In this document: piece by piece, positions 17,970-26,462 of the stretch
Layout of the letters: each line of letters starts with the position of its first letter
How positions within the stretch are numbered: the first letter of the stretch is position 1
DNA from: JAPOXR01 sp963662395
GTDB taxonomy: Bacteria > Pseudomonadota > Alphaproteobacteria > Rhodobacterales > Rhodobacteraceae
Direction: 5' to 3'
Length of the DNA stretch: 64,000 nucleotides
Assembly: GCA_963662395.1 (NCBI GenBank)
Contig: OY759511.1
Location: 3,720,001-3,784,000 of the forward strand
The notes under the pieces: generated by a model
Told to the model about the DNA's origin: nothing
Database searches by the model: none
What the model saw: the letters and a program-made list of their open reading frames with translations, nothing else
Position numbers and translations under genes: made by a program

Positions 17970-19211
17970 TACCAATCCCGGAAAGTTTTCACCCATGAGC
18001 ATGATCCGGATTTGTCGGCGTGGCACCGGGTACAAGACATGCCCATGATCGATGGCCGATGGAGCGGACCCGCTCCGGCGATTCGGCAAAGCCCTCCCAG
18101 ACTTCGGCGACCCGCTTCCTGACCATTTCGGCCGTGTCGAAGACCTGGTTGGCAAGATGTCTCGCCTTGAGGAACTGGAACACGGTCTCCACCGGATTGA
18201 GTTCCGGGCTGTAGGGTGGCAACCGCAGCAGCGAAACGTTGCCTGGTATCACCAGCGCCTTCGAGCGGTGCCAACCGGCACCGTCGAGTATCACCAGCGC
18301 GTGACGGCCTTCGGCAGTGGCGGCGCCGATATCGGCGAGATGCCGGCTCATCTCGTCGGTATTGGCCTTGCCGCAGACATGGCCGGTCGCGCCGCCGGTT
18401 TCGGGACAGATGGCGCTGAACAGGTAGCAATAGCCGTAGCGGTAATCCCCGGGCATCCGGGGCCGCACTCCCCGGCGTGCCCATACCCGGCTCGGCATGC
18501 CCTTCTGGCCAATTCTCGCCTCGTCCTGGAAATACCATCCCCGGGTGACACGTCGCCAGGCAGGGAATCGGCAGCCAGCCTGCTGAATTCGTGCCGGAAT
18601 TCCTCCTGCCTGTGCGGGTCGGCCTTCGGGTGAAGCGGGCGGGCGGACATCTTGCGGAAGCCGAGTGCCCGGACCATGCACCGAACCGCCTCGAGCGACA
18701 TCACGGTATCGAAGACGGTGCCGATCCGCTCCTTCAGCAAGCCGAGCGTCCAGACCGGGATGCCGGGCCCCGGTCCGCTTTCAAGCCAGCGCCCGATCTC
18801 GGCCCGCTGGCCGGCATCCAGCTTCGGGGATCGCCCGCGGCGCGGCCGGTCCTTCAGTCCGCCCGGCCCTTCGGCATTGTAGCGGATGATCCAGTCGCGC
18901 AGCGTCTGCCTGCCGACCCTGGCCCGGCTGGCGATGGTGCCGCGATCAAGCTCGCCTTCCATCACCCGACCGAGGGCCCGCAGGCGCCTTGCCTGCCGGC
19001 TGTCCTTGCACTTGCAGGCAAGAACCCTAATGTCGTCAATCGTGTGGTCGGTGTTCGTGATGGCGATGCCTGCGGGCATGTCTTCCTCCATGTGCGCTTT
19101 CACACCTCGCTATATGGAGCAGGACGGCATCGACTGCACACAGTTTGTCGCGTCACACCACAAGATGATGTTCCCAATTCGTTCTTGAGTCTCTACTTTC
19201 TTGCATTGGTA
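17970..19211 (-). mobile_element. IS630-family element A
   Basis: A 1.24-kb element bounded by TACCAATCCCGGAAAGT at the left and its imperfect inverse (TACCAATGCAAGAAAGT) at the right. It sits inside IS256 copy 1, whose sequence resumes on both sides. TA dinucleotides at each end fit IS630 chemistry; the host bases TCA also occur on both sides, so the exact duplication is unclear. Confidence 0.8.
17989..19085 (-). pseudogene. IS630-family transposase (frameshifted)
   Basis: The N-terminal helix-turn-helix half reads in one frame from about 19079 (CKDSRQARRLRALGRVMEG, then RDWIIRYNAEGPGGLKDRP). The catalytic half continues in another frame with FQDEARIGQKG, LDGAGWH and PPYSPELNPVE, the DDE residues of IS630. 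The shift is near 18560 in a CT-rich stretch without a runny homopolymer, so programmed frameshifting is unlikely. Otherwise the protein would be complete at about 340 residues. Confidence 0.8.
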
Positions 19212-19523
19212 TCAGACGGGCGTTGGCGACGACCAACATGATCAAGAGCACCCATTCGATGGTCAAACAGACCAGCCCGGGCGTCAAGAGATGGCGAGGT
19301 GCCGGGATGGCGCTGCGGGACCTGCTCCGGGATGCTGGAGGCCGGGACAGGCATGCGACGCCTCAGGGCCTGTCGGCAGCTGCCGATCCTGAAGGCCGCA
19401 CTGGAGAGGCATCACGGGGATGCTGCCGAAACCCCCGACATCGACTACCGCGCACGGGCGGCATGATGATCAACCGGCGGCGCCGACCGAGCCCGGTTTC
19501 AACATCGGTCGGGACATCCCCCC

Positions 19524-20734
19524 TAGTGTATAATGCAAAACAGGAGATTCCATTATCTTGCCATGCGTGATACTGTCCTGCCTGCCGCCATCATGCGGCC
19601 GATGAAAACGGGAACATGTCAATGGGCAGGAAGCAGGCAAGACGGGAAATCAGGCTGTCAGGCGAAGAACGGGCACGCCTCGACGGCGTCATCGGCAATC
19701 CGCGGAGCCTGCAGAAGCATGTCTGGCGGGCCCGCATCATCGTCGAGCCCGGCTCCGGCTGCGGGCCGGCCCTGACCATGCGCAGGACCGGCATGTCGAC
19801 CGGGCGGTCCGGCACCGGCGGGACCGCTACCTTGCCGAGGGCGCAGGCGGCCTGCTGCACGACGCCACCCGTCCGCCGGGGAAGACGCCCGTATCCGGGG
19901 AGAAGGTGAAGGCCCTGATGAGCGGCAATGTCGCCGCCGCCACCGCATGCCGGGCACCGGACACTGAAGGCCCTGGCCGAGGCCATGGGCGACACGGGTC
20001 TCTCCACGGTCCGCGACATCCTGCGCCGCCATGGTCTGCGGCCGCACCAGGTGAAGACCTTCAGGGTCTCGCGCGATCGGCGATTCGAGCTGAAGGTGCG
20101 CGACGTCGTCGGCCTCTGCGCCTGCCCGCCCGACCATGCGGTGGTGCTGTCGGTGGATGAGAAGACGCGGATCCGGGCACCGGGGCGGACGCGGAGGCCC
20201 CTGCCGATGAAGCCCGGAGCCGCCGGGACCCGAACGCATGACTACAGGCGGAACGCCGCCACCTGCCTGATGGCGGCGGCAGGCAGTGCCACCGGCAGGG
20301 CCGCCGGCCAGACCGTGGAGCGGCATCGCTCGAAGGAATTCACCGCCTTCCTCGATCATGTCGCCGAAGGGATCGGGTCTGGAATTCCGGTGCATGTCGT
20401 CCGGGGCGACGTCTCCTCCCGCAAATCGGCCAGGGTCCATGCATGGCTGAAGCACCATCCCGACCGGACGTTCCACTTCACGCCGGCCCCGGCCTCGTGG
20501 ATGAACGCCGCCGGCGGGTTCTTCCCGAAGCTCTCGAGACAGAGACTCGAGCATGCCATCTTCAATTCGCTCGACGAGTGCGTCGGCGCGATCGAGAGCT
20601 GCACCGGGCACCACAATGCCGGTGATGCCCGTCCGTTCCGCTGGAGCAGGAAGCCCGAGGAGCTGGCCCTCTCGTGGAAAAGGGGGCACCGGAAGCTGCA
20701 GGAATTGGCATCAAATGAATGACACAGACCACTA
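19524..20734 (+). mobile_element. IS630-family element B (dead)
   Basis: Short inverse ends CTAGTG (19523) and CACTAG (20730-20735) bound about 1.2 kb containing a decayed IS630 transposase. The left end lies directly against the right end of IS256 copy 1. Ends are poorly conserved, so boundaries are approximate. Confidence 0.6.
19616..20722 (+). pseudogene. IS630-family transposase pseudogene (catalytic residues lost)
   Basis: The start MSMGRKQARREIRLSGEE reads 60-odd residues before a frameshift; the rest reads from about 19960 (TLKALAEAMGDTGLSTVRDI). The first catalytic Asp is kept in VDEKTRI. The second site reads VVRGDVSSRK, where relatives have an LDN..., and the third reads SWMNAAGGFF, where relatives have SWLNAVEGFF. 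With the second Asp and the Glu both replaced by Gly, it would be inactive even without the frameshift. Confidence 0.8.
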
Positions 20735-20808
20735 GGCAGGGCCACAACCCCGGAAACTGTCCAGCAAAAATCGGACTTGACCAACACCCGGACCAAACCG
20801 CCTGCGCC

Positions 20809-21516
20809 TCAGCGGCAAGTACGCAAAATCCGGCAAGTTTGCCAATTTCGCATCCAGTGCTCTTCGGTTTGCACGTGGCCCGCGCGAACGCTCTTACAGA
20901 CGATATCCGGAAATTCCCGTCCCGGAAATCCACGGGCCAGTCGTAGCACTATGCCCTCCCGCTCACCGCCGAGCGCCGATCGTTCGCCGTGGGCGCGCTT
21001 CAGAAATGCGCGAACTTCCCCAACCGAATCGAATTGTCCCCTGAACAGGACCGGCACGACCGGAATTCCCTTGCTGTCCGCATAGGCCTCCAACTCGGCG
21101 AAGGACGCGAAGTCACCGGCTCCGTCCCGCAGCGCGAAGGCATAGAAGGTCCGATCCTCAGGCACCGGGTCGTAGGCAATGCTGTGCAGGCCGTAAATGT
21201 CCTCGCCGTACAGGTGAACATCCGCTTCGATTACCTTCCAGGCATGGTGCTTCTTAACCATCGCCATCCAACCGGCATCGCTGGGCGCGGAGACGCTGCG
21301 CCCATAGACCCTGCCGCCATGCAGCAGCGTATTGCCGCCGTCCAGCTTCTCCGTCGCAATTACAGGCGCGCCGACGAAGCGCTGGGGGTTCGCATGCATG
21401 CCATCTTCCCGGCCGAGGGCTGGCGACCAAGGCCAATGTCGAGTGTTCGGGTACTTTCGGATCAACGATGGTTCGCGCAGTTGAGTATCCTCGGGATCTT
21501 CATGGCTTACACGCAT
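20809..21516 (-). CDS. RNA ligase (T4 Rnl2-like nucleotidyltransferase)
   Basis: A 235-residue ATP-dependent RNA ligase core. Motif I is EKLDGGNT with the adenylated Lys57; motif IIIa-like FYAFALRD is near 124, motif IV EGIVLRL is at 187-193 and motif V is VCKSV with Lys208. The ending RAGHVQTEEHW matches Rnl2-like proteins, but the last ten residues look altered, possibly by the adjacent IS630. It overlaps the PIN gene by 17 bases and is the last gene of an ATPase-nuclease-ligase operon. By analogy with phage and bacterial RNA repair it may seal RNA cut by the PIN protein; that is inference. Confidence 0.82.
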   Translation of the reverse strand: MRVSHEDPEDTQLREPSLIRKYPNTRHWPWSPALGREDGMHANPQRFVGAPVIATEKLDGGNTLLHGGRVYGRSVSAPSDAGWMAMVKKHHAWKVIEADVHLYGEDIYGLHSIAYDPVPEDRTFYAFALRDGAGDFASFAELEAYADSKGIPVVPVLFRGQFDSVGEVRAFLKRAHGERSALGGEREGIVLRLARGFPGREFPDIVCKSVRAGHVQTEEHWMRNWQTCRILRTCR

Positions 21517-21976
21517 AATCCGGGCAAAGCTGCTCGATCTTTACCCCAAGGCTGTCCATCAGTTCCTGCTGCTCGCTCCAGTCGCTGTCAGTCGCATTCA
21601 CGATCACCGCCCCCGACACCACTGCAACCGCGAGAAATTTTCGATCTGAGGGATCCAATTTATTCTCCGGCAGTTCCAGGAAGCCCTTTTGCTGATCGCT
21701 GGAGCATGTGACAGCGACCCTTCGCACCCGACTGCTTCCGTGTTGGCGATCGAACAGGTACTTGAAGAAACTGTCACCGACACCCGGTGCTCCGGCAAAC
21801 TTCAGTTGGTTCCCATATTCATTCATTATAAGCCCCATCTCGTCCAACACAATAACTCCTCCACGCATCATGGATCTTATCTTCTGCACACAAGATCTAC
21901 AGCAGGATATATCCACATGAGTATCTCGATCGTTAGCCACTACTGCAACGTTGGTATCGACAACAAAACAATCCAT
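21500..21976 (-). CDS. PIN-domain-like predicted RNase
   Basis: A 158-residue protein beginning MDCFVVDTNVAVVAND, the classic first PIN motif with metal-binding Asp7 and Asn9. Further acidic positions include Asp46/Glu47 in VLDEMG and Asp111 in DPSDRKFLAVA, and the C-terminal NATDSDW resembles the last PIN acidic cluster. PIN proteins are usually Mg-dependent RNases. The ATG at 21976 shares one base with the ATPase stop (TGATG), so translation is coupled; a GTG one codon earlier is also possible. No antitoxin-like small gene is seen, so the ATPase probably controls it. Confidence 0.75.
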   Translation of the reverse strand: MDCFVVDTNVAVVANDRDTHVDISCCRSCVQKIRSMMRGGVIVLDEMGLIMNEYGNQLKFAGAPGVGDSFFKYLFDRQHGSSRVRRVAVTCSSDQQKGFLELPENKLDPSDRKFLAVAVVSGAVIVNATDSDWSEQQELMDSLGVKIEQLCPDYACKP

Positions 21977-23328
21977 CACCCTGCCTCCATACGCCTTCGC
22001 AACGAAGCTTCCGCGATGGCCGCAATCTCACCCAATTCATCTCCAAAGAAGTTATGCGGCCAATTTTCGATTTCGCCCCACTCGTTGAGCGCTAAGTCGT
22101 TAGCCCGAGCTCTACCCTTATCGGTGGATACGAAATACAGCTTTACATCCTCCGACGACACTTCGTCCTCTGCAACTCGTCGTTGTAGCCGCCGCATCAG
22201 GTGCTCGCTATGACTCTCCACTACTATCTGTATGTTCCGAACCTCAGCGACATTAAGCATTACATCAGCAAGTCCTGCCTGTACAGCGGGATGTAGGTGG
22301 ATTTCCGGCTGTTCCATAAGCACGGTCGAGCCTTCCGGGACGTAATACAGAAGAACCAGAGCGGGCAATACTTGGGAGACACCGAACCCCACGTCTGTAA
22401 GCGCTGTTGGCGTACTGGAGCCAGTTGTCTTTACAATTGCCTGATATAGGTTTGTTCCTTGAGAAATTTCTTCAAGACGGAATTCATGAATAAGTCCTAA
22501 CGTGTGCAGCCAGTGGGCTATCATTTCTTGAAATGACCGCTTTTTCCTTCTATATCCTAGGCTCCTTGTCATTCGGTCTCGAGTGGCAGCAAGTATCGCA
22601 TCGACAGTGCGTTCGCCGCGCTGCCCAACGTCTCCCGGGCTAGAGCCTGCCCAGTGATATTCCCGGCGAGGATGTTCCCGCAGCGGTCCAAGGTAATGAA
22701 TCGAATCCATAAGTTCTTCGTAAGCTAATTCAAGATCGGTCAAGAAATCGGCATTTTGATAAAAATGTCTGACTTCATCAGGAAAAAGGTGAGTTTTTAT
22801 GGGCGATGGTAGGGGCCACGCACGCCCCCTATTCCGAATAAACCGGAATTCTGTATCTTCTGTTCGAAGTCTATATTTGTTCCTAGTCCCAGGCTCCAAC
22901 AGAAATCCGACATTGTCGAACCGGTATTCTAACCGGTGTGACCAAAGTCTCGCTTGTCGTAAACCGACTTCACATGTCGTCCTAATTGTTTCTGCCTGGA
23001 ATAGAGGTCGTTTGGGCGATTCCATAGGATCATTTATTGTAAGCGTATCGGACATCAACCATTCGAGAGTCCAAGCAATCTTCTCTTCATCGTCGTGTCG
23101 ATGTACCACGTCGCTGAATGTTCCCAAATTCACTAAGTCTGTCGAACTACCAAAATCAAGCACTAAGCCGCGGTCGGTTGCGTTCTTGGTTTGCTTGAGT
23201 AGTAGAAGAAGCTGGAGGAGACTGCTCTTGCCTGCGCTGTTCGTGCCGAAAAAGCCGGTAATCCTGCCGAACTCCAAGTCGGCTTCGTGCCATGCCTTGA
23301 AGTTTCGGACTTGCATACGCTTGAGCAT
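21976..23328 (-). CDS. AAA/SMC-like ATPase (DUF3696 type)
   Basis: A 450-residue ABC/SMC-superfamily ATPase. It opens with MLKRMQVRNFKAWHEADLEF, a typical RecF-like strand, then Walker A GTNSAGKSS at 28-36. The signature-like DVGFGVSQVLPAL lies near 309 and Walker B plus the D-loop MEQPEIHLHP at 338-347, followed by the switch His in VVESHSEHL. It resembles OLD-like ATPases with a DUF3696 tail, often found in defence loci. The ATG at 23328 has GGAG eight bases upstream; upstream codons are not conserved-looking. The gene is AT-richer than its surroundings, a sign of recent transfer. It heads the operon with PIN and RNA ligase. Confidence 0.85.
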   Translation of the reverse strand: MLKRMQVRNFKAWHEADLEFGRITGFFGTNSAGKSSLLQLLLLLKQTKNATDRGLVLDFGSSTDLVNLGTFSDVVHRHDDEEKIAWTLEWLMSDTLTINDPMESPKRPLFQAETIRTTCEVGLRQARLWSHRLEYRFDNVGFLLEPGTRNKYRLRTEDTEFRFIRNRGRAWPLPSPIKTHLFPDEVRHFYQNADFLTDLELAYEELMDSIHYLGPLREHPRREYHWAGSSPGDVGQRGERTVDAILAATRDRMTRSLGYRRKKRSFQEMIAHWLHTLGLIHEFRLEEISQGTNLYQAIVKTTGSSTPTALTDVGFGVSQVLPALVLLYYVPEGSTVLMEQPEIHLHPAVQAGLADVMLNVAEVRNIQIVVESHSEHLMRRLQRRVAEDEVSSEDVKLYFVSTDKGRARANDLALNEWGEIENWPHNFFGDELGEIAAIAEASLRRRMEAG

Positions 23329-23859
23329 TTGCAAAGCTCCTTGCCTCGGGGTCCGGAATGCGGCACGCATTCTCGGCAAGTTGGGGGGCAAGGAATCGGC
23401 CATTCGAGCACGCCGATCCAGCCCGTGTCGCGCTTTACAGCGAGCGTGGACCACTTTCAAGCCACGGGTGTCCGGTAGGTCTGTTTTCGCTCTCCGCTTG
23501 CTCCCTCCTCCGGCAATCCCGACAGCATGAAATCGAACCGGATAAACCATGAAACGAACGCCAACCCCGGGATAACGGCTCGCGACAACCGTATTGAGGC
23601 TTGTGCGTCACCCATGACGGGCGGCGCGAGGATTACATCTGCCGATGCCCGTTGGGCGTCCGGCAAGGCGCCTGCGTTGCCGCGTGTGGCCGTGTTCCTG
23701 TAAAGGGTCAGGGCGAGGTCGACCCGCGTTATCCATGGGTTCGCGCTGGACGAAGGCTCATCCATCCACGGGAAAACGGCCGGGCCTCTCGGCCGATCTC
23801 TCGGCTCACCGCATTTTCTTGGACATGCAGACCCGTCCCGATACCGCATTCTTGCCGCG

Positions 23860-23901
23860 GGCGACCTCTACCTGAGTATCAACATCGGTCGGGACATTCC
23901 C
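23860..23901 (-). repeat. Solo inverted left end of the IS256-type element
   Basis: Reads CGACCTCT, then a close inverse of the IS256-type left end (ending GGTCGGGACATTCCC). It is the complement of the first 40-odd bases of the element at 51315, without the rest. It marks a third former copy, in the opposite orientation, now deleted. Confidence 0.65.
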
Positions 23902-24133
23902 TGGTCCCGGCCGCATCGAGGCACCTCACTGCCTTCGGATGCTCGTCCTCCCGGGTCTCGACGAAGAGATCGAACGCCTTGTCAGCATTCTCCTCGATTT
24001 CGGCAGGGCATCGAGCACATCGACGCTCTCGTGCATCCGGTAGCGCTGCCGGCGTGTTCGGGGCCGGGACCGTCAGGCAGCACGGCTTCGCGTGTTCGCC
24101 TCTCAGCCCGCCATGGATGCCGTCTGCCCGCAC
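23879..24133 (-). pseudogene. IS256-family transposase fragment (other subgroup)
   Basis: A fragment of about 50 recognisable residues containing ENADKAFDLFVET and HPKAVRCLD, which in full transposases precede the conserved FPAEHW region. The DDE residues are absent and the frame ends at the solo IS end. Not functional. Confidence 0.55.
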
Positions 24134-24511
24134 ATGGACCCGGCGGTCCCGGTCAGGCCGGCCCCCGGCACTACGCCTCGCATTCCTGCCTCCACGTGGT
24201 CTTCAGGCGGGAGACGGTGCTTGCGCTCGGGCCGGGTGCCACCCGCGAACATGGCGGTGTACTCCCTGGTTGGTTGTCAGGCACGATGAGCAGGCCGGAT
24301 ATGCCGCCTGCCTTCAAACGCCCCGAACACCGGATTCGACAATGGCTCCTTCGCCGTTGTTCCCGATGGCTCCCGCCGATTCGGTCCCGCTGACCAGGTG
24401 CAGTCTTGCACGCCTCGTGGCCACCACGAGCTGAAGTCACGTTTGCACGGCAGGACGCCGACTCGCGATCTGGCTGCCGGCTGGATGAGGTGAGCCTCCG
24501 GGGCGAGCCCG

Positions 24512-25156
24512 TCAACTGATGGCCTGGTCACGATACATGATGTCGATTTCTCCGAGCCCCTGGCGAATCCTTGCGGCATTCGGAAGGTCGACGACGTCGA
24601 TCTTTCTCCGGACCTCGAATTCATCCAGTTCACTCTTCATGTGTCGGTCTCGAAGTCGATGCTCGAGAGTTTCCGTCGGTGCATCGACAAAAATCCGCAA
24701 GTCGAATGCGGCTGCCACCGACCGCCAGGGCTCGGCCCGGTCGAGAATGTAGTTTCCCTCGATGACATGGAGTGATTCGTTTCCTTCAATGCGCGTCCCT
24801 TCGGCAATCGGTTCATGGAATTGGCGCGAATAATCGGGCCACCAGAATGCTTTTCGCAAGGCGAGGTGAGCCACGGCAGCGCTGAAGGCCTGGCTGTCGA
24901 AGGTATCGATGCGTCCCTTGAAGGGATGCAGCTGGCGGTCGCGGAGTTGCCTGTTGGTCAGGTGAAAACCATCCATCGGGCAGTAGCATGAAGCATGCCC
25001 GGCCCGCGACATATCCTCGACCAGCCGCCGGGAAATCGTGGATTTGCCGGATGCCGGAGGACCGGAAATGGCCACCAGGAAGGGCAGCGTGGAATCCCGA
25101 ATGCCTGACCTGATCCTGTCTGCCAGGAGTGCGTATCGACCAAGTTCTTCGGACAT
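24512..25156 (-). CDS. P-loop nucleoside/sugar kinase (uridine kinase-like)
   Basis: A 214-residue kinase of the phosphoribulokinase/uridine kinase group. Walker A is GPPASGKST at about 32-40, the DGFHLTN segment follows the second strand near 62, and IEGNYIL near 131 supplies the base-binding and catalytic region. A lid-like Arg cluster is in LEHRLRDRHM. Such proteins appear in sugar-uptake operons and phosphorylate small alcohols or nucleosides; the substrate is not determinable. A GGAGG site lies 7 bases before the ATG. It is divergent from the EutA-like gene. Confidence 0.8.
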   Translation of the reverse strand: MSEELGRYALLADRIRSGIRDSTLPFLVAISGPPASGKSTISRRLVEDMSRAGHASCYCPMDGFHLTNRQLRDRQLHPFKGRIDTFDSQAFSAAVAHLALRKAFWWPDYSRQFHEPIAEGTRIEGNESLHVIEGNYILDRAEPWRSVAAAFDLRIFVDAPTETLEHRLRDRHMKSELDEFEVRRKIDVVDLPNAARIRQGLGEIDIMYRDQAIS

Positions 25157-25475
25157 GCACGTGCCTCCGCCATGGACATCCTGCAGTGATACCCTGACGC
25201 CGGCACATCGATCAATTCCGTGATCCGGTCAAACAGTTTGCCGGGCGTATCACGCAGGAAAGCCGACTCTTGCCCTGCCAGCTGTTCCGGTCGATGCCGG
25301 CAGTGTCCGGGCCGGTATCGGACATGGTGGAAATCCTGGTATGGTTTGCGCGTGACATCGTCGCCGGGGTCTGGTTTCTCTGCCCTTGCAGGCTGGTTGC
25401 CGGGACATGTCTCCCGGTCCTGTCCGGGCAGGGCGGCACCTGAATGGCGTCGCCGGGGAGTTTGCGGGGACTGGA
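25157..25475. other. Divergent intergenic region, kinase/EutA-like gene
   Basis: 319 bases between two divergent start codons. It must hold promoters in both directions. I see no gene, hairpin terminator or clear operator. Confidence 0.4.
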
Positions 25476-26318
25476 ATGGAGCAACCGCAAGGGTTCAGAT
25501 CGGGTGATGTCGTCTCCTCGAGGAGATGGAGTCCCGTCCTGGATGGCGGTCGCCACCACCGCGCCCGCCTGGGATTCATTCTCATGTCCACCGATCTTGC
25601 CTCCGAGGCGGATTTCTTCGACATGGCTCCCGACGGCGTGGCCGTGCATTTCACCCGGCTGAAGACCGAGGATCATACAACCAACGAAACCCTGTCTCGC
25701 CACATCGAGCACATGGCCGAGGCGGCATCCCGGATCCAACCCGACCTCAGGCCTGATGTTGTCAGCTACAGCTGTACCAGCGGGTCGATCGTGATCGGCG
25801 AGGAGAGGGTGCTGGCGGAGATCGCAATGGGCGCACCTTGGGCGCGGCCCATGTGCCTGGTCCGGGGCGTGGTCGATGCACTGAACGAACTGGGGGCCCG
25901 GAAGCTGGTCGTGGGAACGCCGTATCTTGACGAGGTGAACACCGCCGAAGCGGAGTTCCTGCTGGGAAAGGGATTCGAGATCCTGGATTTCCAGGGCCTC
26001 AACCTGGCGACCGGCACCGAGATGGGCAAGGTGACGCCGGAATTCTGGCGGGAATTCGCCATTGCCATTGATCAGCCGGACGCCGATGCGATCTTCCTCA
26101 GTTGCGGCGGCATCCGGGCCCTGGAAGTTGTCGAGGAGATCGAGCGGGCAACTGGCAAGCCGGTGATCACCTCCAACCAGGCGCAGTTCTGGAGTTGCCT
26201 GCGACGGGCAGGCATCACCGACAGGCTGCGGGGATTTGGCCGGATCTTCTCGAGGAACGGAGAGGCCCTGCTTCCGCGGGAGCAGACGGGGCCAGGGAAT
26301 GGGGAGTGGCAATCCTGA
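25476..26318 (+). CDS. Maleate isomerase / Asp-Glu racemase superfamily protein (EutA-like)
   Basis: A 280-residue member of the arylmalonate decarboxylase/maleate cis-trans isomerase group. The two active-site cysteines are visible in SYSCTSGS (about 99) and FLSCGGIRAL (about 212), each in the right half of the pseudo-symmetric fold. The family includes EutA of ectoine utilisation. The ATG at 25476 has a GGGGA site; the upstream extension of 30 codons is not credible. It starts a plus-strand run with an amidohydrolase, an M24 hydrolase and a PLP enzyme, which looks like an ectoine-type pathway but is not identical to it. Confidence 0.8.
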   Translation: MEQPQGFRSGDVVSSRRWSPVLDGGRHHRARLGFILMSTDLASEADFFDMAPDGVAVHFTRLKTEDHTTNETLSRHIEHMAEAASRIQPDLRPDVVSYSCTSGSIVIGEERVLAEIAMGAPWARPMCLVRGVVDALNELGARKLVVGTPYLDEVNTAEAEFLLGKGFEILDFQGLNLATGTEMGKVTPEFWREFAIAIDQPDADAIFLSCGGIRALEVVEEIERATGKPVITSNQAQFWSCLRRAGITDRLRGFGRIFSRNGEALLPREQTGPGNGEWQS

Positions 26319-26462
26319 CTGCCCTTGCAAGTATCGGCGGCCTTGCCCGCTCATCCCTCGCCCGGTCTGCCGGCACGCATTCGCTGCCGCACCGCCTGGA
26401 CCAGGGGCCGGGTGGCCGTCGTGCAGGCTCCTCCGGCCGGGAAAATTCCGGGGGAGGTCGTC

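Larger units (their letters stand above)
16646..19466 (+). pseudogene. IS256-family transposase pseudogene (copy 1)
   Basis: Starts MRKTT... and reads as an IS256-family transposase in pieces: MNEDAANLAGERCGRDAG early, then after a frameshift MSSDIPELDLLVIR and LSSAVRRTFG, ending at the conserved ARAA stop near 19464. The reading frame is broken by at least one frameshift near 16900, by a 273-bp insertion at 17453 and by an IS630 element at 17970. Alignment by eye with copy 2 at 51415 restores the order. It cannot make an active transposase. Confidence 0.85.
16548..19521 (+). mobile_element. IS256-type element, copy 1 (decayed, twice interrupted)
   Basis: The left terminal repeat GGGAATGTCCCGACC starts at 16548 and its diverged inverse ends near 19521. 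The same ends bound copy 2 at 51315-52764. Removing the MITE (17453-17725) and the IS630 element (17970-19211) leaves about 1.46 kb, matching copy 2. The flanking duplication is lost on the right because another IS630 abuts the end. This is an old insertion used as a landing pad by three later elements. Confidence 0.85.
23329..24511. other. Decayed mobile-element region
   Basis: 1.18 kb without an intact gene. At 23860-23901 lies an inverted copy of the IS256-type left end seen at 51315. Next to it, on the minus strand at 23879-24133, AEIEENADKAFDLFVETRED and KAVRCLD match the C-terminal region of a different IS256-family transposase. The remainder to 24511 shows no recognisable coding on either strand. 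It divides the ATPase operon from the kinase gene. Confidence 0.6.

Noticed and set aside
18500..18620. Programmed frameshift in the IS630 A transposase
   Set aside because: No A-run or other slippery heptamer at the shift; a plain mutation is more likely.
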